From the NCBI GenBank assembly GCA_045636025.1, contig JAZTWP010000055.1:1-32730 (forward strand): a stretch of DNA of 32,730 bases, given 5' to 3'. This DNA is from UBA1081 sp045636025. GTDB lineage: Bacteria; Bacillota; Clostridia; Oscillospirales; Acutalibacteraceae. This document shows positions 14,450-22,598 of this stretch, in pieces; position 1 is the first letter of the stretch, and each line of letters begins with the position of its first letter. Below the pieces are notes generated by a model. That model worked only from the letters and a program-made list of their open reading frames with translations. It was not told the DNA's origin and made no database searches. Position numbers and translations under genes: made by a program.

Positions 14450-14653
14450 CAATTCGTAATTCGAAATTCGCAATGCGTAATTTCGCAAAGGGCTTCGCCC
14501 TTTAACCCATTTTATAATCAAACCTGTTTATATCGTCAGTGTAGGGAACGATGCCCACATCGTTCCGCTAAGTCTGATGAAACTTCAGGACGGACCGATC
14601 AGGGGATCGGTCCCTACATTTGGTTTGTTAAATTATCCGTACCAAATTATTGT
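14450..14653. repeat. Repeat island between argS and smpB
   Basis: Three pieces are visible. The first is AT-rich AATTCGTAATTCG/GCGTAATTTCG microrepeats (14452-14484) with an AAAGGGC-ttc-GCCCTTT-type hairpin beside them. The second is a 79-base element (14540-14618) bounded by TGTAGGGA/TCCCTACA, containing two perfect 9-bp hairpins (GGAACGATG/CATCGTTCC and GGACCGATC/GATCGGTCC). The third is a terminal repeat AAATTATTGTTTA (14644-14656) that overlaps the argS stop codon. No gene is supported. Confidence 0.65.
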
Positions 14654-16342
14654 TTACATTGCTTCGGGTGCTGAGAGTTTCATCATTGTCAGCACGTTAT
14701 ATAATACATCTTTGACACATTTGCAAAGGAATAATCTTGCCTGCTGAAGATTTTTATCTTCAATGTCGCAACGGCATGCGTTATAGAACTTATGGAAGAG
14801 AGTTGACAGTTCAAGAGCATAACGTGTGATTCTTGAGGGATCAAGAGCTTTTGCTGCGCTTTCAATTTCACCTGTGAGAGATGAAATGTGTCTGATAAGC
14901 TCTTTTTCTTCACTTGCAGTGAGAAGCTGTGCGTTTTCTTCTGTACAGCCTGTGAAGTCAACACCCTTTTCGCTCATCTTTCTGAAGATAGAGCAGATTC
15001 TTGCGTGTGCATACTGGCAGTAGTAAACGGGGTTGGAGCTTGACTCTTCAATAGCAAGGTCAAGGTCAAAGTCGCAGTGAGTGTTTGCTTCTCTCATATT
15101 GAAGAAGAATCTTGCTGCATCGATGGGTACTTCGTCAAGAAGAGTAACGAGTGTGATAGCCTTACCTGAACGCTTTGAAAGCTTTACAGTTTCACCATTT
15201 CTTACAAGACGAACCATCTGCATAAGAACAACTTCGATTCTTGAGGGATCTACACCGAGAGCCTGGATTGCACCCTTGAGTCTGGGCACATAACCGTGGT
15301 GGTCTGCACCGAGAATATCAATTGCTCTGTCGAAACCTCTTGTTACAAGCTTATTATAATGGTATGCAATATCGGGTACGATATATGTGAAGAATCCGTT
15401 TGAACGGCGGAGAACAAAGTCCTTGTCGCAGCCGAACTGTTCAGCCTTGAACCAGAGTGCACCGTCAAGTTCGTATGTATAGCCCTTTTCTGTGAGCATA
15501 TCCACAACTTTCTTTGCTTCTCCTGAGTTGTGAAGTGTGCTTTCTCTGAACCAGGTGTCGTATTTGATTTTATATTTGAGAAGGTCTCTTTCAAGTCCCT
15601 GAACGTTGAGGGGAAGAGCATACTCAACAAGAGCATTTCTTCTTTCCTCTTCAGTTGTATTTATATATTTGTCACCGTAGATTTCAGCAAAGTTCTTTGC
15701 GTGATCGATAATATCCTGACCGTGATATGCGTCTTCGGGCATTTCCATGGGGTCACCGAAGTGCTGTTTGTAACGGACATCGAGTGAAAGACCGAATTTT
15801 TCGATCTGATTACCACCGTCATTTACATAGAATTCTCTTTCTGAATGATAACCTGCCCATGAGAGAATCTCTGCAAGGCAGTCACCCATAGCACCGCCAC
15901 GGGCATTGCCGATGTGCATAGGGCCTGTGGGGTTTGCAGAAACGAATTCAACAAGAGCTGACTTGCCCTTGCCGTATTCGGAATGACCGTACATTTCACC
16001 CTTGTTCTCAACGTCGAAGAGAATGTCTGCATAGTAAGCTGAACCGAGTGTGAAGTTTATGAAACCTGCACCTGCTGCTTCTACCTTGTTGAAATATGTG
16101 CCCTCAAGGTCTGCATTTTCGCAAAGAGCAGCAGCAATTTTCATAGGAGCTGTTCTGAAAACTCTTGCGCCTACCATAGCAGCGTTTGTTGAGTAGTCAC
16201 CGTGTGATCTGTCTGCGGGGACTTCAACTTTGAAATCGGGGAGTTCGCCTTCGGGAAGCTGACCGTTTTCAATTGCCTTTGCAAGGGCATTTTTTATGAT
16301 GTCAAAAATCTGATTTTCTGCTTTTTTAACGATAAAACTCAT
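14654..16342 (-). CDS. argS: Arginyl-tRNA synthetase
   Basis: A 562-residue class I aminoacyl-tRNA synthetase that charges tRNA-Arg. The N-terminal additional domain spans about 1-110. The catalytic part begins with V-E-F-V-S-A-N-P-T-G-P-M-H-I-G-N-A-R-G (131-149), which includes the HIGH-type motif HIGN (143-146). The KMSKS-type site is KLSKR (387-391). The last about 120 residues form the helical anticodon-binding DALR domain, ending L-T-M-M-K-L-S-A-P-E-A-M. AAGGAAA precedes the ATG. The gene lies 21 bases downstream of the DUF1934 gene in a ddl-DUF1934-argS operon. Its TAA stop is the first three bases of a TAAACAATAATT terminal repeat. Confidence 0.97.
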   Translation of the reverse strand: MSFIVKKAENQIFDIIKNALAKAIENGQLPEGELPDFKVEVPADRSHGDYSTNAAMVGARVFRTAPMKIAAALCENADLEGTYFNKVEAAGAGFINFTLGSAYYADILFDVENKGEMYGHSEYGKGKSALVEFVSANPTGPMHIGNARGGAMGDCLAEILSWAGYHSEREFYVNDGGNQIEKFGLSLDVRYKQHFGDPMEMPEDAYHGQDIIDHAKNFAEIYGDKYINTTEEERRNALVEYALPLNVQGLERDLLKYKIKYDTWFRESTLHNSGEAKKVVDMLTEKGYTYELDGALWFKAEQFGCDKDFVLRRSNGFFTYIVPDIAYHYNKLVTRGFDRAIDILGADHHGYVPRLKGAIQALGVDPSRIEVVLMQMVRLVRNGETVKLSKRSGKAITLVTLLDEVPIDAARFFFNMREANTHCDFDLDLAIEESSSNPVYYCQYAHARICSIFRKMSEKGVDFTGCTEENAQLLTASEEKELIRHISSLTGEIESAAKALDPSRITRYALELSTLFHKFYNACRCDIEDKNLQQARLFLCKCVKDVLYNVLTMMKLSAPEAM

Positions 16343-16363
16343 TGTAATTTCCTTTCAACTGAT

Positions 16364-16777
16364 TTATTCCAAAGTGATAATTAATTCGTTTTCACTCGCT
16401 ACACCGCCGTAGAAGTCGATGGTGTATTTAAGCTCGAGTGTGCCTTTGCCGTCCTGAATGTCTGATGCAACTTTCTGTGCATTGATGCCTATAAGCATTG
16501 TGCCGAAAGGTGACTGATACTGGCAGTTGTGACGTTTGCCCTTTTCAATTGTCATTTCGGTATTGAAAGACCCTGTGCGCACCATTGATACACAGCTTCC
16601 CTCTACAGAAAGAATTGTGTGACAGCCTTTGAGTTCGTCATACTGTTCATCGTATTCGATTTTGTAACTGCCGTCGAAATTTCCCACCCAGACACCACGG
16701 GTTGTCATTTCATAAGATTCCTTGTTTCCGTCTGTGGTGTGGGAATCTTTTATTGTCAATAAAACGTCTTTTTTCAT
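16364..16777 (-). CDS. DUF1934 (YwiB-like) beta-barrel protein
   Basis: A 137-residue protein with no export signal and many short beta strands. K-K-D-V-L-L-T-I-K-D near the start, then G-x-Y-x-I-E-Y-D-E (about 36-44) and a C-terminal L-E-L-K-Y-T-I-D-F followed by E-L-I-I-T-L, are typical of the DUF1934 family (B. subtilis YwiB). That family has a calycin-like fold and no firm biochemical role. The gene is commonly found just upstream of argS, as here. Its ATG overlaps the ddl stop by one base (TAATG), so the two are translationally coupled. Confidence 0.82.
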   Translation of the reverse strand: MKKDVLLTIKDSHTTDGNKESYEMTTRGVWVGNFDGSYKIEYDEQYDELKGCHTILSVEGSCVSMVRTGSFNTEMTIEKGKRHNCQYQSPFGTMLIGINAQKVASDIQDGKGTLELKYTIDFYGGVASENELIITLE

Positions 16778-17835
16778 TATTCTCTTTCCAATGCTAATTT
16801 AATAAGTCTGTCAACAAGTTCATCATAGGGGATTCCGTATGCACCGAAGAGCTTTGCATACATACTGATTGAAGTAAATCCGGGGAGAGTGTTGATTTCG
16901 TTGAGGAGAACTGCACCGTCTGAGCGTCTTACGAAGAAGTCAACTCTTGAAAGTCCCGTACAGCCGAGAGCTTTGTATGCTCTGATTGCCTGAGCTCTGA
17001 TTTCTTCGCTCTTTTCTTCTGAAAGTTCAGCGGGAATGCAGAGCTTTGAAGCGGCATCGATGTATTTTGCTTCGTAATCATAGAATTCGTTTGCAGGGAG
17101 AATTTCACCGATAACTGATGCGATGGGATTTTCGTTGCCGAGTACTGCACATTCAACTTCTCTGCCGTCAATGTTTTCTTCTGCAACGACCTTGTCATCT
17201 TCTGCAAAAGCAATATCCATTGCCTTGTAAATGTCTTCTTTTGTCTTAGCTTTTGAGATGCCTACTGATGAACCTGCGTTTGCGGGTTTGATGAATACGG
17301 GAAGACCGAGATAATTCACACAGTCATCTGCAAACTTCTCTTTATTTTCAGCATAATCCCACTTTGTGACAGCGAGCCATTTTGCCTGAGCGATTCCTGC
17401 GTTGTCCGCTGTCATATTTGTCATTGCTTTGTCCATACACATTGCACTTGCAAGTGTTCTGCAGCCTACATAGGGGAGCCCTGCAAGTTCAAGAAGCCCC
17501 TGAACAGTTCCGTCTTCACCGTTTTTGCCGTGAAGTACGGGGAAAACAGCATCAATGCTGATTTTTTCCATACCCTCTGTTCTGAAAACATTTACACACT
17601 TTTCACCGAAGTCGGTTGAAATCGCTGCGGGAGTGCATTTTGCATTCAGCCAACTGTTGTCGGGGATAAGATTTATATCATCTTCATAGAGGAACCATTT
17701 ACCCTCTTTTGTGATACCCATAAGAACGGGGTTATATTTATCTTTCGGCATATTTGTGATAACTGCAAAAGCAGAGCGGAGTGAAACTTCATATTCACTT
17801 GATTTGCCGCCGAAAAGAACGAGTATATTTTTCAT
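16777..17835 (-). CDS. ddl: D-alanine--D-alanine ligase
   Basis: A 352-residue ATP-grasp ligase that joins two D-alanines for peptidoglycan. The N-terminal G-G-K-S-S-E-Y-E-V-S (9-18) binds the first D-Ala, and H-G-K-N-G-E-D-G-T-V-Q-G (102-113) is the family signature. F-I-K-P-A-N-A-G-S-S-V-G (181-192) is the ATP loop, and L-N-E-I-N-T-L-P-G-F-T-S (311-322) is the metal/second D-Ala site. The omega loop reads F-Y-D-Y-E-A-K-Y (251-258). Tyr258 is the residue found in D-Ala-D-Ala ligases rather than the histidine of VanA/B-type D-Ala-D-Lac enzymes, so ordinary D-Ala specificity is expected. The chain resembles the longer Gram-positive ligases. It is the first gene of the ddl-DUF1934-argS operon and has its own promoter. 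Confidence 0.93.
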   Translation of the reverse strand: MKNILVLFGGKSSEYEVSLRSAFAVITNMPKDKYNPVLMGITKEGKWFLYEDDINLIPDNSWLNAKCTPAAISTDFGEKCVNVFRTEGMEKISIDAVFPVLHGKNGEDGTVQGLLELAGLPYVGCRTLASAMCMDKAMTNMTADNAGIAQAKWLAVTKWDYAENKEKFADDCVNYLGLPVFIKPANAGSSVGISKAKTKEDIYKAMDIAFAEDDKVVAEENIDGREVECAVLGNENPIASVIGEILPANEFYDYEAKYIDAASKLCIPAELSEEKSEEIRAQAIRAYKALGCTGLSRVDFFVRRSDGAVLLNEINTLPGFTSISMYAKLFGAYGIPYDELVDRLIKLALERE

Positions 17836-17865
17836 AAATTATCAACTCCTGAAAAAGTACAGTAT

Positions 17866-17894
17866 ATAATATCATAAAAATTCATATATTACAA
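17866..17894 (-). promoter_or_regulatory. Promoter of the ddl-DUF1934-argS operon
   Basis: On the minus strand, TTGTAA (17889-17894) and TATTAT (17866-17871) are separated by 17 bases and lie about 30 bases before the ddl ATG. AGGAG is at 17846-17850. The promoter begins only 10 bases after the upstream membrane-protein operon ends. Confidence 0.65.
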
Positions 17895-17903
17895 GATTAA
17901 TTA

Positions 17904-18863
17904 TTATGCACAGAAAAACAAAAAGAGAATAGCTGCAACAGTACCGCAAACGGGATTGCTCAACTTTTCGGGAATCAGCGGCTTTGCTGAATCTTTACAG
18001 ATGATGCTGAGCTGTATATTTTCCGCAATACAGATTATCAGAGAAAGGAGGATGGTGTTTTTTATTCCTGTTGAAATAATGTTTGAAAAGAAACCTGTTG
18101 CCGTTAAAAGGAACGGATAAACAGAAGAGGTGATTATTGCAGTTTTTTGTAAAATGCTGTTGTTTCTGATAACGGGGATAGTTCTGAATACTGTCATTGC
18201 GCAGGCAGCTGCCACAAGAGCAACGCCGAGAATGTAAATAAAAATGTCTGCCAGTTTTTTTGAAAAATATCCTGCGGACGGGAACTCAAATGTTGCTCTT
18301 CCTGAAAAAACGAGAATTGCCGCCAGTACAATTATGTAGAGATAGCCGAACAGAACATACCCGGAAATTTTTTTGTCATCACCTGAATTCTTTCTGATGC
18401 TGTATTTTACAAACAACAGAAGCAGAACGGGAATGTATGCCGCAAAGATGAACGATGTTGCAGATTTGAAAATCATAAGTCCGGACAGCAGTACTGCCAT
18501 ATTTGTGAACTCATTAAGATTAATAAAGATTGCGGAAAGAAGCACAATTGCAGCAAAAGTGTATGTCAGCGAGGTGATGTTTGAATCAAGACCTTTGTAC
18601 ATGAGTGCCGTAACGGTTGCGCAGACAGCTGTCAGGTAAAAAAGCTTTTCCTTTTCATTTATTGTGCTGTTTTTTCTGAAGAAAAAGTAAAATGCGGGAG
18701 GTGTTATATACAACAGATAATTTGTAGGAAATGTTTTTATAACACTTTCAAAACCGAACCTGATGTTCAGATCAAGCATGGGGATGAACGGCAGAAAAAC
18801 AAAAGCCGTTGCATATGCGATTAAAATGTATTCGGCAAAACCGATTTTTTTTGTTTTCTGCAA
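17904..18863 (-). CDS. Polytopic membrane protein, module B copy 2 (unknown function)
   Basis: A roughly 319-residue protein with about ten hydrophobic helices and no recognised domain. It resembles the B1 protein (20084-21019) in length, helix order and short motifs. I-N-L-N-E-F near the middle corresponds to I-N-T-N-E-Y in B1. The following helix pair ends in a K-x-x-R loop in both, and a late Y-P-F-L-L-T-A-T-G-F-F-S segment corresponds to I-P-V-C-L-G-I-A-G-Y-F-T. I place the start at TTG 18861-18863 because the strong GGAGG (18872-18876) overlaps the upstream GTG and is 8 bases from this TTG. It is the last gene of the four-gene operon. No terminator is evident before the ddl promoter. I do not recognise the family. 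Confidence 0.7.
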   Translation of the reverse strand: MQKTKKIGFAEYILIAYATAFVFLPFIPMLDLNIRFGFESVIKTFPTNYLLYITPPAFYFFFRKNSTINEKEKLFYLTAVCATVTALMYKGLDSNITSLTYTFAAIVLLSAIFINLNEFTNMAVLLSGLMIFKSATSFIFAAYIPVLLLLFVKYSIRKNSGDDKKISGYVLFGYLYIIVLAAILVFSGRATFEFPSAGYFSKKLADIFIYILGVALVAAACAMTVFRTIPVIRNNSILQKTAIITSSVYPFLLTATGFFSNIISTGIKNTILLSLIICIAENIQLSIICKDSAKPLIPEKLSNPVCGTVAAILFLFFCA

Positions 18864-18871
18864 AGAGTACA

Positions 18872-18876
18872 CCTCC
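18872..18876 (-). promoter_or_regulatory. Ribosome site that decides the B2 start
   Basis: GGAGG overlaps the possible GTG start at 18870-18872, which therefore cannot use it. The next in-frame initiator, TTG at 18861-18863, has an 8-base spacing. Confidence 0.6.
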
Positions 18877-18879
18877 GTA

Positions 18880-20058
18880 TCAGATAAGATTTGTGATAAA
18901 GGTCATAAGAACAGGGAAAACGAAATAAGCAGGTTTTTCTCTCAGAGAGTCGAGAGCTGAAGAGACGTTTTCATCCTTCTGTTTCAGACATATGCAGAGG
19001 TAAAGGAACTGCGCAATGATGTATGTTGAAATATAACGGGAAATATCTACCGAAATGATAATGCTTGCGGTCTGCGGAATTACAGTCAGCATAAAAAGGA
19101 TATAGGGGAGTCTGTTCATAAAACCGTCGGTATTCTTTATTGCTTTTATCCAGATAAAAAAGAATACAACCATCAGCGGAATTATTGAAATGATTCGGAT
19201 AAGGTCGTTGGTTGCAAACTGGTTGATTGCAAGCAGTATAAGATTTTTCACGAGTACAAACATATTGTCTGCATATTCAACATCTGAGAAACCGTGAACA
19301 TCTTTGCCGTAAAGAAACGCTTCGATGTAACCTGAAACGGCTGCAATGTCGCAATTGCCCTTTTTTGCAAGGTATTCAAGGGCTTCCTGCTCGGACATTT
19401 TTACCATGTCGGCTGCAAAGAAAAATCTGTATACAACGGTGGCAAGTCCGCTGATTGCGGAGACGACAAAGCAGATGCTTGCCCATATTCTGCTGCCGTA
19501 TTTTCTGATTACACAGTAAGCAAGAATTCCGAAACACGGAACCATATATGCTGTTATGAATGCATCGTGAACGAAAACACCTGCACACATAAGTATCGGA
19601 TAAAGCCAGACAAGGAATCTGTTTTCGGCAATGAACACGCAGATGAGCAGAACAACCATACAGAAAATGTCAATGAATCCGAATATGTCACCTGCAAAAA
19701 TTGTAATTGAAAACGGGAATGTTATAAAAATTGCCGTAAGAACAAGCAGAATATTTTTGTGTTTGCTGTGTGACTCTGAAAGACAGCCCGCAATATAAAA
19801 TGATGTCAGAAGAAAGAAAACTGTTGTTGAAATCTTAAGGAATGAGCATATCCATTCAACGGTGAAGGATTCTTTGAAAAGGCTGAGGATGGAACCGATG
19901 AGGAATCTGGGAGCTATAGCAATTGAAAAGTCGCCGATGAAAAGAACATACAATGCGTCAACAGAATAATTGAAGTCTTTTACAAAGCAATAAAGCATTG
20001 TCACGGCAAAAATGACAAGTGTATTTCTTGCTGTGAGAAAAGATTTGTTTTTCAGCAT
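18880..20058 (-). CDS. Polytopic membrane protein, module A copy 2 (possible GT-C-like)
   Basis: A 392-residue protein with about ten membrane segments. It is clearly homologous to A1 (21037-22233). Shared pieces are I-G-D-F-S-I followed by R-F-L-I-G-S-I-L-S-L-F-K-E-S-F near residues 40-65, an acidic H-D-A-F before the fifth or sixth helix, K-G-N-C-D-I-A-A-V-S-G-Y-I-E-A-F-L-Y in an extracytoplasmic loop, and P-Y-I-L-F-M-L-T followed by D-I-S-R-Y. An early extracytoplasmic Asp with a nearby Arg and later His-acidic pair are reminiscent of GT-C glycosyltransferases and EpsG/polymerase-like proteins, but no family match can be proved by eye. AAGGAGGG (20066-20073) lies 7 bases before ATG 20058, so the longer TTG start at 20076 is rejected. 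Confidence 0.75.
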   Translation of the reverse strand: MLKNKSFLTARNTLVIFAVTMLYCFVKDFNYSVDALYVLFIGDFSIAIAPRFLIGSILSLFKESFTVEWICSFLKISTTVFFLLTSFYIAGCLSESHSKHKNILLVLTAIFITFPFSITIFAGDIFGFIDIFCMVVLLICVFIAENRFLVWLYPILMCAGVFVHDAFITAYMVPCFGILAYCVIRKYGSRIWASICFVVSAISGLATVVYRFFFAADMVKMSEQEALEYLAKKGNCDIAAVSGYIEAFLYGKDVHGFSDVEYADNMFVLVKNLILLAINQFATNDLIRIISIIPLMVVFFFIWIKAIKNTDGFMNRLPYILFMLTVIPQTASIIISVDISRYISTYIIAQFLYLCICLKQKDENVSSALDSLREKPAYFVFPVLMTFITNLI

Positions 20059-20065
20059 ACCGGAA

Positions 20066-20073
20066 CCCTCCTT
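20066..20073 (-). promoter_or_regulatory. Ribosome site that decides the A2 start
   Basis: AAGGAGGG lies 7 bases before ATG 20056-20058 on the minus strand. The upstream in-frame TTG at 20074-20076 abuts the site and cannot be used with it. Confidence 0.75.
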
Positions 20074-20083
20074 CAAGTCAGTT

Positions 20084-21019
20084 TTATATGCTCAGACAGA
20101 AAAGAACAGCACAGGCAATTGTTATAATTTCTGTAAAATCTTTATTTTTCTTTATTTCTGCTTCTGCAGAAATACTGTGTTGAGCGGTAAAGATGATAAT
20201 ATTTATAATTGCAATGACAATTGCAGTTCTGTTTGATACTGAAAAGATATCTGTAAAATATCCTGCAATGCCGAGACAAACGGGAATGACAGCCGAAGCG
20301 GAAAATAACAGTTTTTCTGTAATTTTACGTGAATTGCCGATTGTTTTTATCATATGACAAACAGCAACCAGCAGCATAAGAAGTATTGCTGCGACAGTTT
20401 TCGCAATATAAGCTGCGGTTATTGCCTGCGGCGTTGTGATTGCCGTGTTGATATGATATCTTTTTGTAATAATCATAAATGTAAATAAAACGAGAGTATA
20501 GCATTGAACAAAAAGAACAATCTGCATTATGATTTTTTTTATTTTATTTTCTGTACGGGTCAGTTTTATGATGAGAAGAATAATCAGCGGAACTGCAACG
20601 GTTATTGCATACAGAAAAATGTCGAGCTTTGAAAGAAAAAAGAAAGGAATTATTCCTGCAGCGGCAAAATATTCATTGGTGTTTATAAGAACAAACATAA
20701 TAATGAAAACTGCAATGAGCATATTGAGATAATTTGCAGCCGAGGTAAAAAATTCAGAAAAAATCAGAAAAAGAATAAGCGCATCGGAGCCGGCAAGAAT
20801 CAGAGACTTGTTTCTGAAATCGTTTTTGCTGAATAAGAAGCAGAGCCCTGCGGGAACAATGCAGAGAATAATATTGAGTGTTCTGCTGAAAAAGAAATTT
20901 CTGTAAATTTCTGAAGTTGCTATATCCTTCTGCACAATATACGGAATTATCAGCAGACAAATGTAAAATGAAACCGTTATGATGAAAATATTGTTTTTCA
21001 GTTTGTTTGTTATTGTCAT
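20084..21019 (-). CDS. Polytopic membrane protein, module B copy 1 (unknown function)
   Basis: A 311-residue, very hydrophobic protein with about ten helices, rich in Ile, Phe and Leu, and visibly more AT-rich in its codons than the housekeeping genes to the left. No catalytic motif is recognised. Its homologue is B2 (17904-18863). Points of likeness are the N-T-N-E-Y segment, the helix pair that follows, the K-x-T-R-T-E-N-K loop and the late R-T-A-I-V-I-A-I-I-N helix. GGGAGGG lies just upstream of ATG 21019. It is 17 bases from A1 and 25 bases from the A2 start, so all four genes form one transcript. A partner or subunit role for the A protein is inferred only from the conserved pairing. Confidence 0.72.
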   Translation of the reverse strand: MTITNKLKNNIFIITVSFYICLLIIPYIVQKDIATSEIYRNFFFSRTLNIILCIVPAGLCFLFSKNDFRNKSLILAGSDALILFLIFSEFFTSAANYLNMLIAVFIIMFVLINTNEYFAAAGIIPFFFLSKLDIFLYAITVAVPLIILLIIKLTRTENKIKKIIMQIVLFVQCYTLVLFTFMIITKRYHINTAITTPQAITAAYIAKTVAAILLMLLVAVCHMIKTIGNSRKITEKLLFSASAVIPVCLGIAGYFTDIFSVSNRTAIVIAIINIIIFTAQHSISAEAEIKKNKDFTEIITIACAVLFCLSI

Positions 21020-21036
21020 TTTTTTGTCCCTCCCCG

Positions 21037-22233
21037 TCAGTTGATTCCCGAAAGGAACATTATAGCAAGCGGCAGAATAAAAAGCACTGCTCTTTCGCTT
21101 GCTTTTTCAAGGAATTGTGTAACAACAAGGTCTTTTTGTTTTGCACATACAAAAAGATAGAACACCTGCGAAATTATAAGTGAGGCAAAGAAACGGGCGT
21201 AGTCCATTGAAATCAATGTTGCGGCAACCATCTGCGGAATGGGTGTGAGCATAAAAAGTATGTAAGGAATTTTTTTTGTAAAACCTTCTGTCTTTTTTAT
21301 ACAGATACCCCACAGAACAAAAATCATAATAATGAAAGGAATAGCCGCAAGGGTCTGAGTTATCTGTATGCCGTTTGTTTCGCCCTTTGTAATTTCAACA
21401 AGATATTTGAATACTTCAAAAATATTGTCCGCATGGCTTTTTCCCAACTCACCTTTTACATCTGAATAGTAAAGGAAACCTTCAAGATAACCTGAAACGC
21501 CGGAAATATCGCAGTTGCCTTTTTCCGCAAGGTAGGAAAGCATCTGCTGTTCAGTCATTTTCAATGTCATTCTTGAAAAGAATACGCTGTAAACGGCTGT
21601 TCCTACGGCAGAAACAGCGGATATAATGAAAACGGGGGATGTAAAAACAGATTTTTTATGTTTCACAGTGGCATAATATGCAACAATTGCAAGAATCGGG
21701 CACATAAATGAAAACATAAATGATTCGTGAATCATAATTCCCGTAAAAATAATAAACGGAGTCAGATAGCTGAAAATTCTGCTTTCTCCCGCAAAGGCGG
21801 TGATGATAAAAAGCATAATCATAAAAGTTTCAAGGAATCCGAAGTTGATATTCAGGAATGAATTGAATGAAACCGGGTAAATGCACAGCATAAAGCTGAA
21901 TATAAAGAGCGCTTTTGCTGTTTTTTGCTCTGCTTTTGCCAGCGTGGAGCCTATAAATACCGCCGCAAAGAAAAACATCACAAAAATGCTTATCATAACA
22001 AAAGAAGAAACCCATTCCTGAGTAAATGAATCCTTGAAGAGTGACAGAATCTGACCTATCATCATTCTTGAGCATACGCCGATTGAAAAATCGCCTATGT
22101 AATGAGAATAAAATGTGCCGAGCACGGTATTTGACTTCTGAATAAGACCGAATGCTGAAATAAGGCAGAAAAATAAAGCCGTATATAATGCGGCGTGAAT
22201 AGTCTTTATATTGTTCTTATTCTGCAATTTCAT
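21037..22233 (-). CDS. Polytopic membrane protein, module A copy 1 (possible GT-C-like)
   Basis: A 398-residue protein with about ten membrane segments. Conserved with A2 are Y-I-G-D-F-S-I-G-V-C-S-R-M-M-I-G (45-60), I-H-E-S-F (168-172), K-G-N-C-D-I-S-G-V-S-G-Y-L-E-G-F-L-Y (238-255) and, near residue 330-350, I-P-Y-I-L-F-M-L-T, then M-D-Y-A-R-F. The conserved Asp48/Arg56 and His169-Glu170 lie where membrane-embedded glycosyltransferases often keep catalytic or lipid-phosphate-binding residues, so a GT-C-like role in building or attaching an envelope glycan is a hypothesis. AGAGG (22241-22245) precedes ATG 22233 by 7 bases. It is the first gene of the operon and divergent from the 2256-residue surface protein. 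Confidence 0.78.
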   Translation of the reverse strand: MKLQNKNNIKTIHAALYTALFFCLISAFGLIQKSNTVLGTFYSHYIGDFSIGVCSRMMIGQILSLFKDSFTQEWVSSFVMISIFVMFFFAAVFIGSTLAKAEQKTAKALFIFSFMLCIYPVSFNSFLNINFGFLETFMIMLFIITAFAGESRIFSYLTPFIIFTGIMIHESFMFSFMCPILAIVAYYATVKHKKSVFTSPVFIISAVSAVGTAVYSVFFSRMTLKMTEQQMLSYLAEKGNCDISGVSGYLEGFLYYSDVKGELGKSHADNIFEVFKYLVEITKGETNGIQITQTLAAIPFIIMIFVLWGICIKKTEGFTKKIPYILFMLTPIPQMVAATLISMDYARFFASLIISQVFYLFVCAKQKDLVVTQFLEKASERAVLFILPLAIMFLSGIN

Positions 22234-22272
22234 TCTTAAACCTCTGTGTTTCGTAAGGGCATATATAATAGT

Positions 22273-22301
22273 ATTATATATGTAAATAAAAACAAAGTCA
22301 A
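22273..22301 (-). promoter_or_regulatory. Promoter of the duplicated membrane-protein operon
   Basis: On the minus strand, TTGACT (22296-22301) and TATAAT (22273-22278) have a 17-base spacer. They lie about 40 bases before the A1 start. Confidence 0.8.
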
Positions 22302-22373
22302 GTAAGCAGAAAACAGCGTCCGTTGTAATTTTTTTTATTAAAGAATATTTAACAGAATAATTTGTATTTTTTT

Positions 22374-22404
22374 GCTTGACTTTTACATCTTGACTTAATA
22401 TAAT
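22374..22404 (+). promoter_or_regulatory. Promoter of the giant MBG/YDG protein gene
   Basis: TTGACT (22374-22379) and TATAAT (22399-22404) have a long 19-base spacer; a second TTGACT (22390-22395) lies too close to the -10 to serve. It is divergent from the 22273-22301 promoter, with 72 bases between their -35 boxes. Confidence 0.65.
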
Positions 22405-22598
22405 AGACTATGTATTAGTGTAATTGTCCGAAATGCACCGTTTTGGTGTATATCTCAGGGAAAAGACACGTCGGCAAAGGAAATATCAGGGATTTTGTGT
22501 GTTCAGTATAAAATCAGGTCAGGGATTTTTGAACAACCTATATTCATGTTATTGACCGAAGCCATTACAAACCCCTTAAAAACAGAGGAGGAAATTAT
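22405..22598 (+). promoter_or_regulatory. Long leader with three TCAGGGA repeats
   Basis: About 185 untranslated bases separate the promoter from ATG 22599. They contain a hairpin ATGCACC-gtttt-GGTGTAT (22433-22451) and three copies of TCAGGGA (22455, 22486, 22519) spaced 31 and 33 bases apart; the last two extend to TCAGGGATTTT. AGGAGG (22586-22591) is the ribosome site, 7 bases before the ATG. No riboswitch class is recognised. Confidence 0.5.

Noticed and set aside
16777..17835. Vancomycin-resistance type D-Ala-D-Lac ligase
   Set aside because: The omega loop has E-A-K-Y with Tyr258, the D-Ala-D-Ala form, and there are no vanH/vanX/vanT-like neighbours; the gene sits in a housekeeping operon.
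22405..22598. Riboswitch (for example cyclic di-GMP) in the leader of the giant gene
   Set aside because: The leader is long and repeat-containing, but I cannot match the conserved core of any riboswitch class I know.
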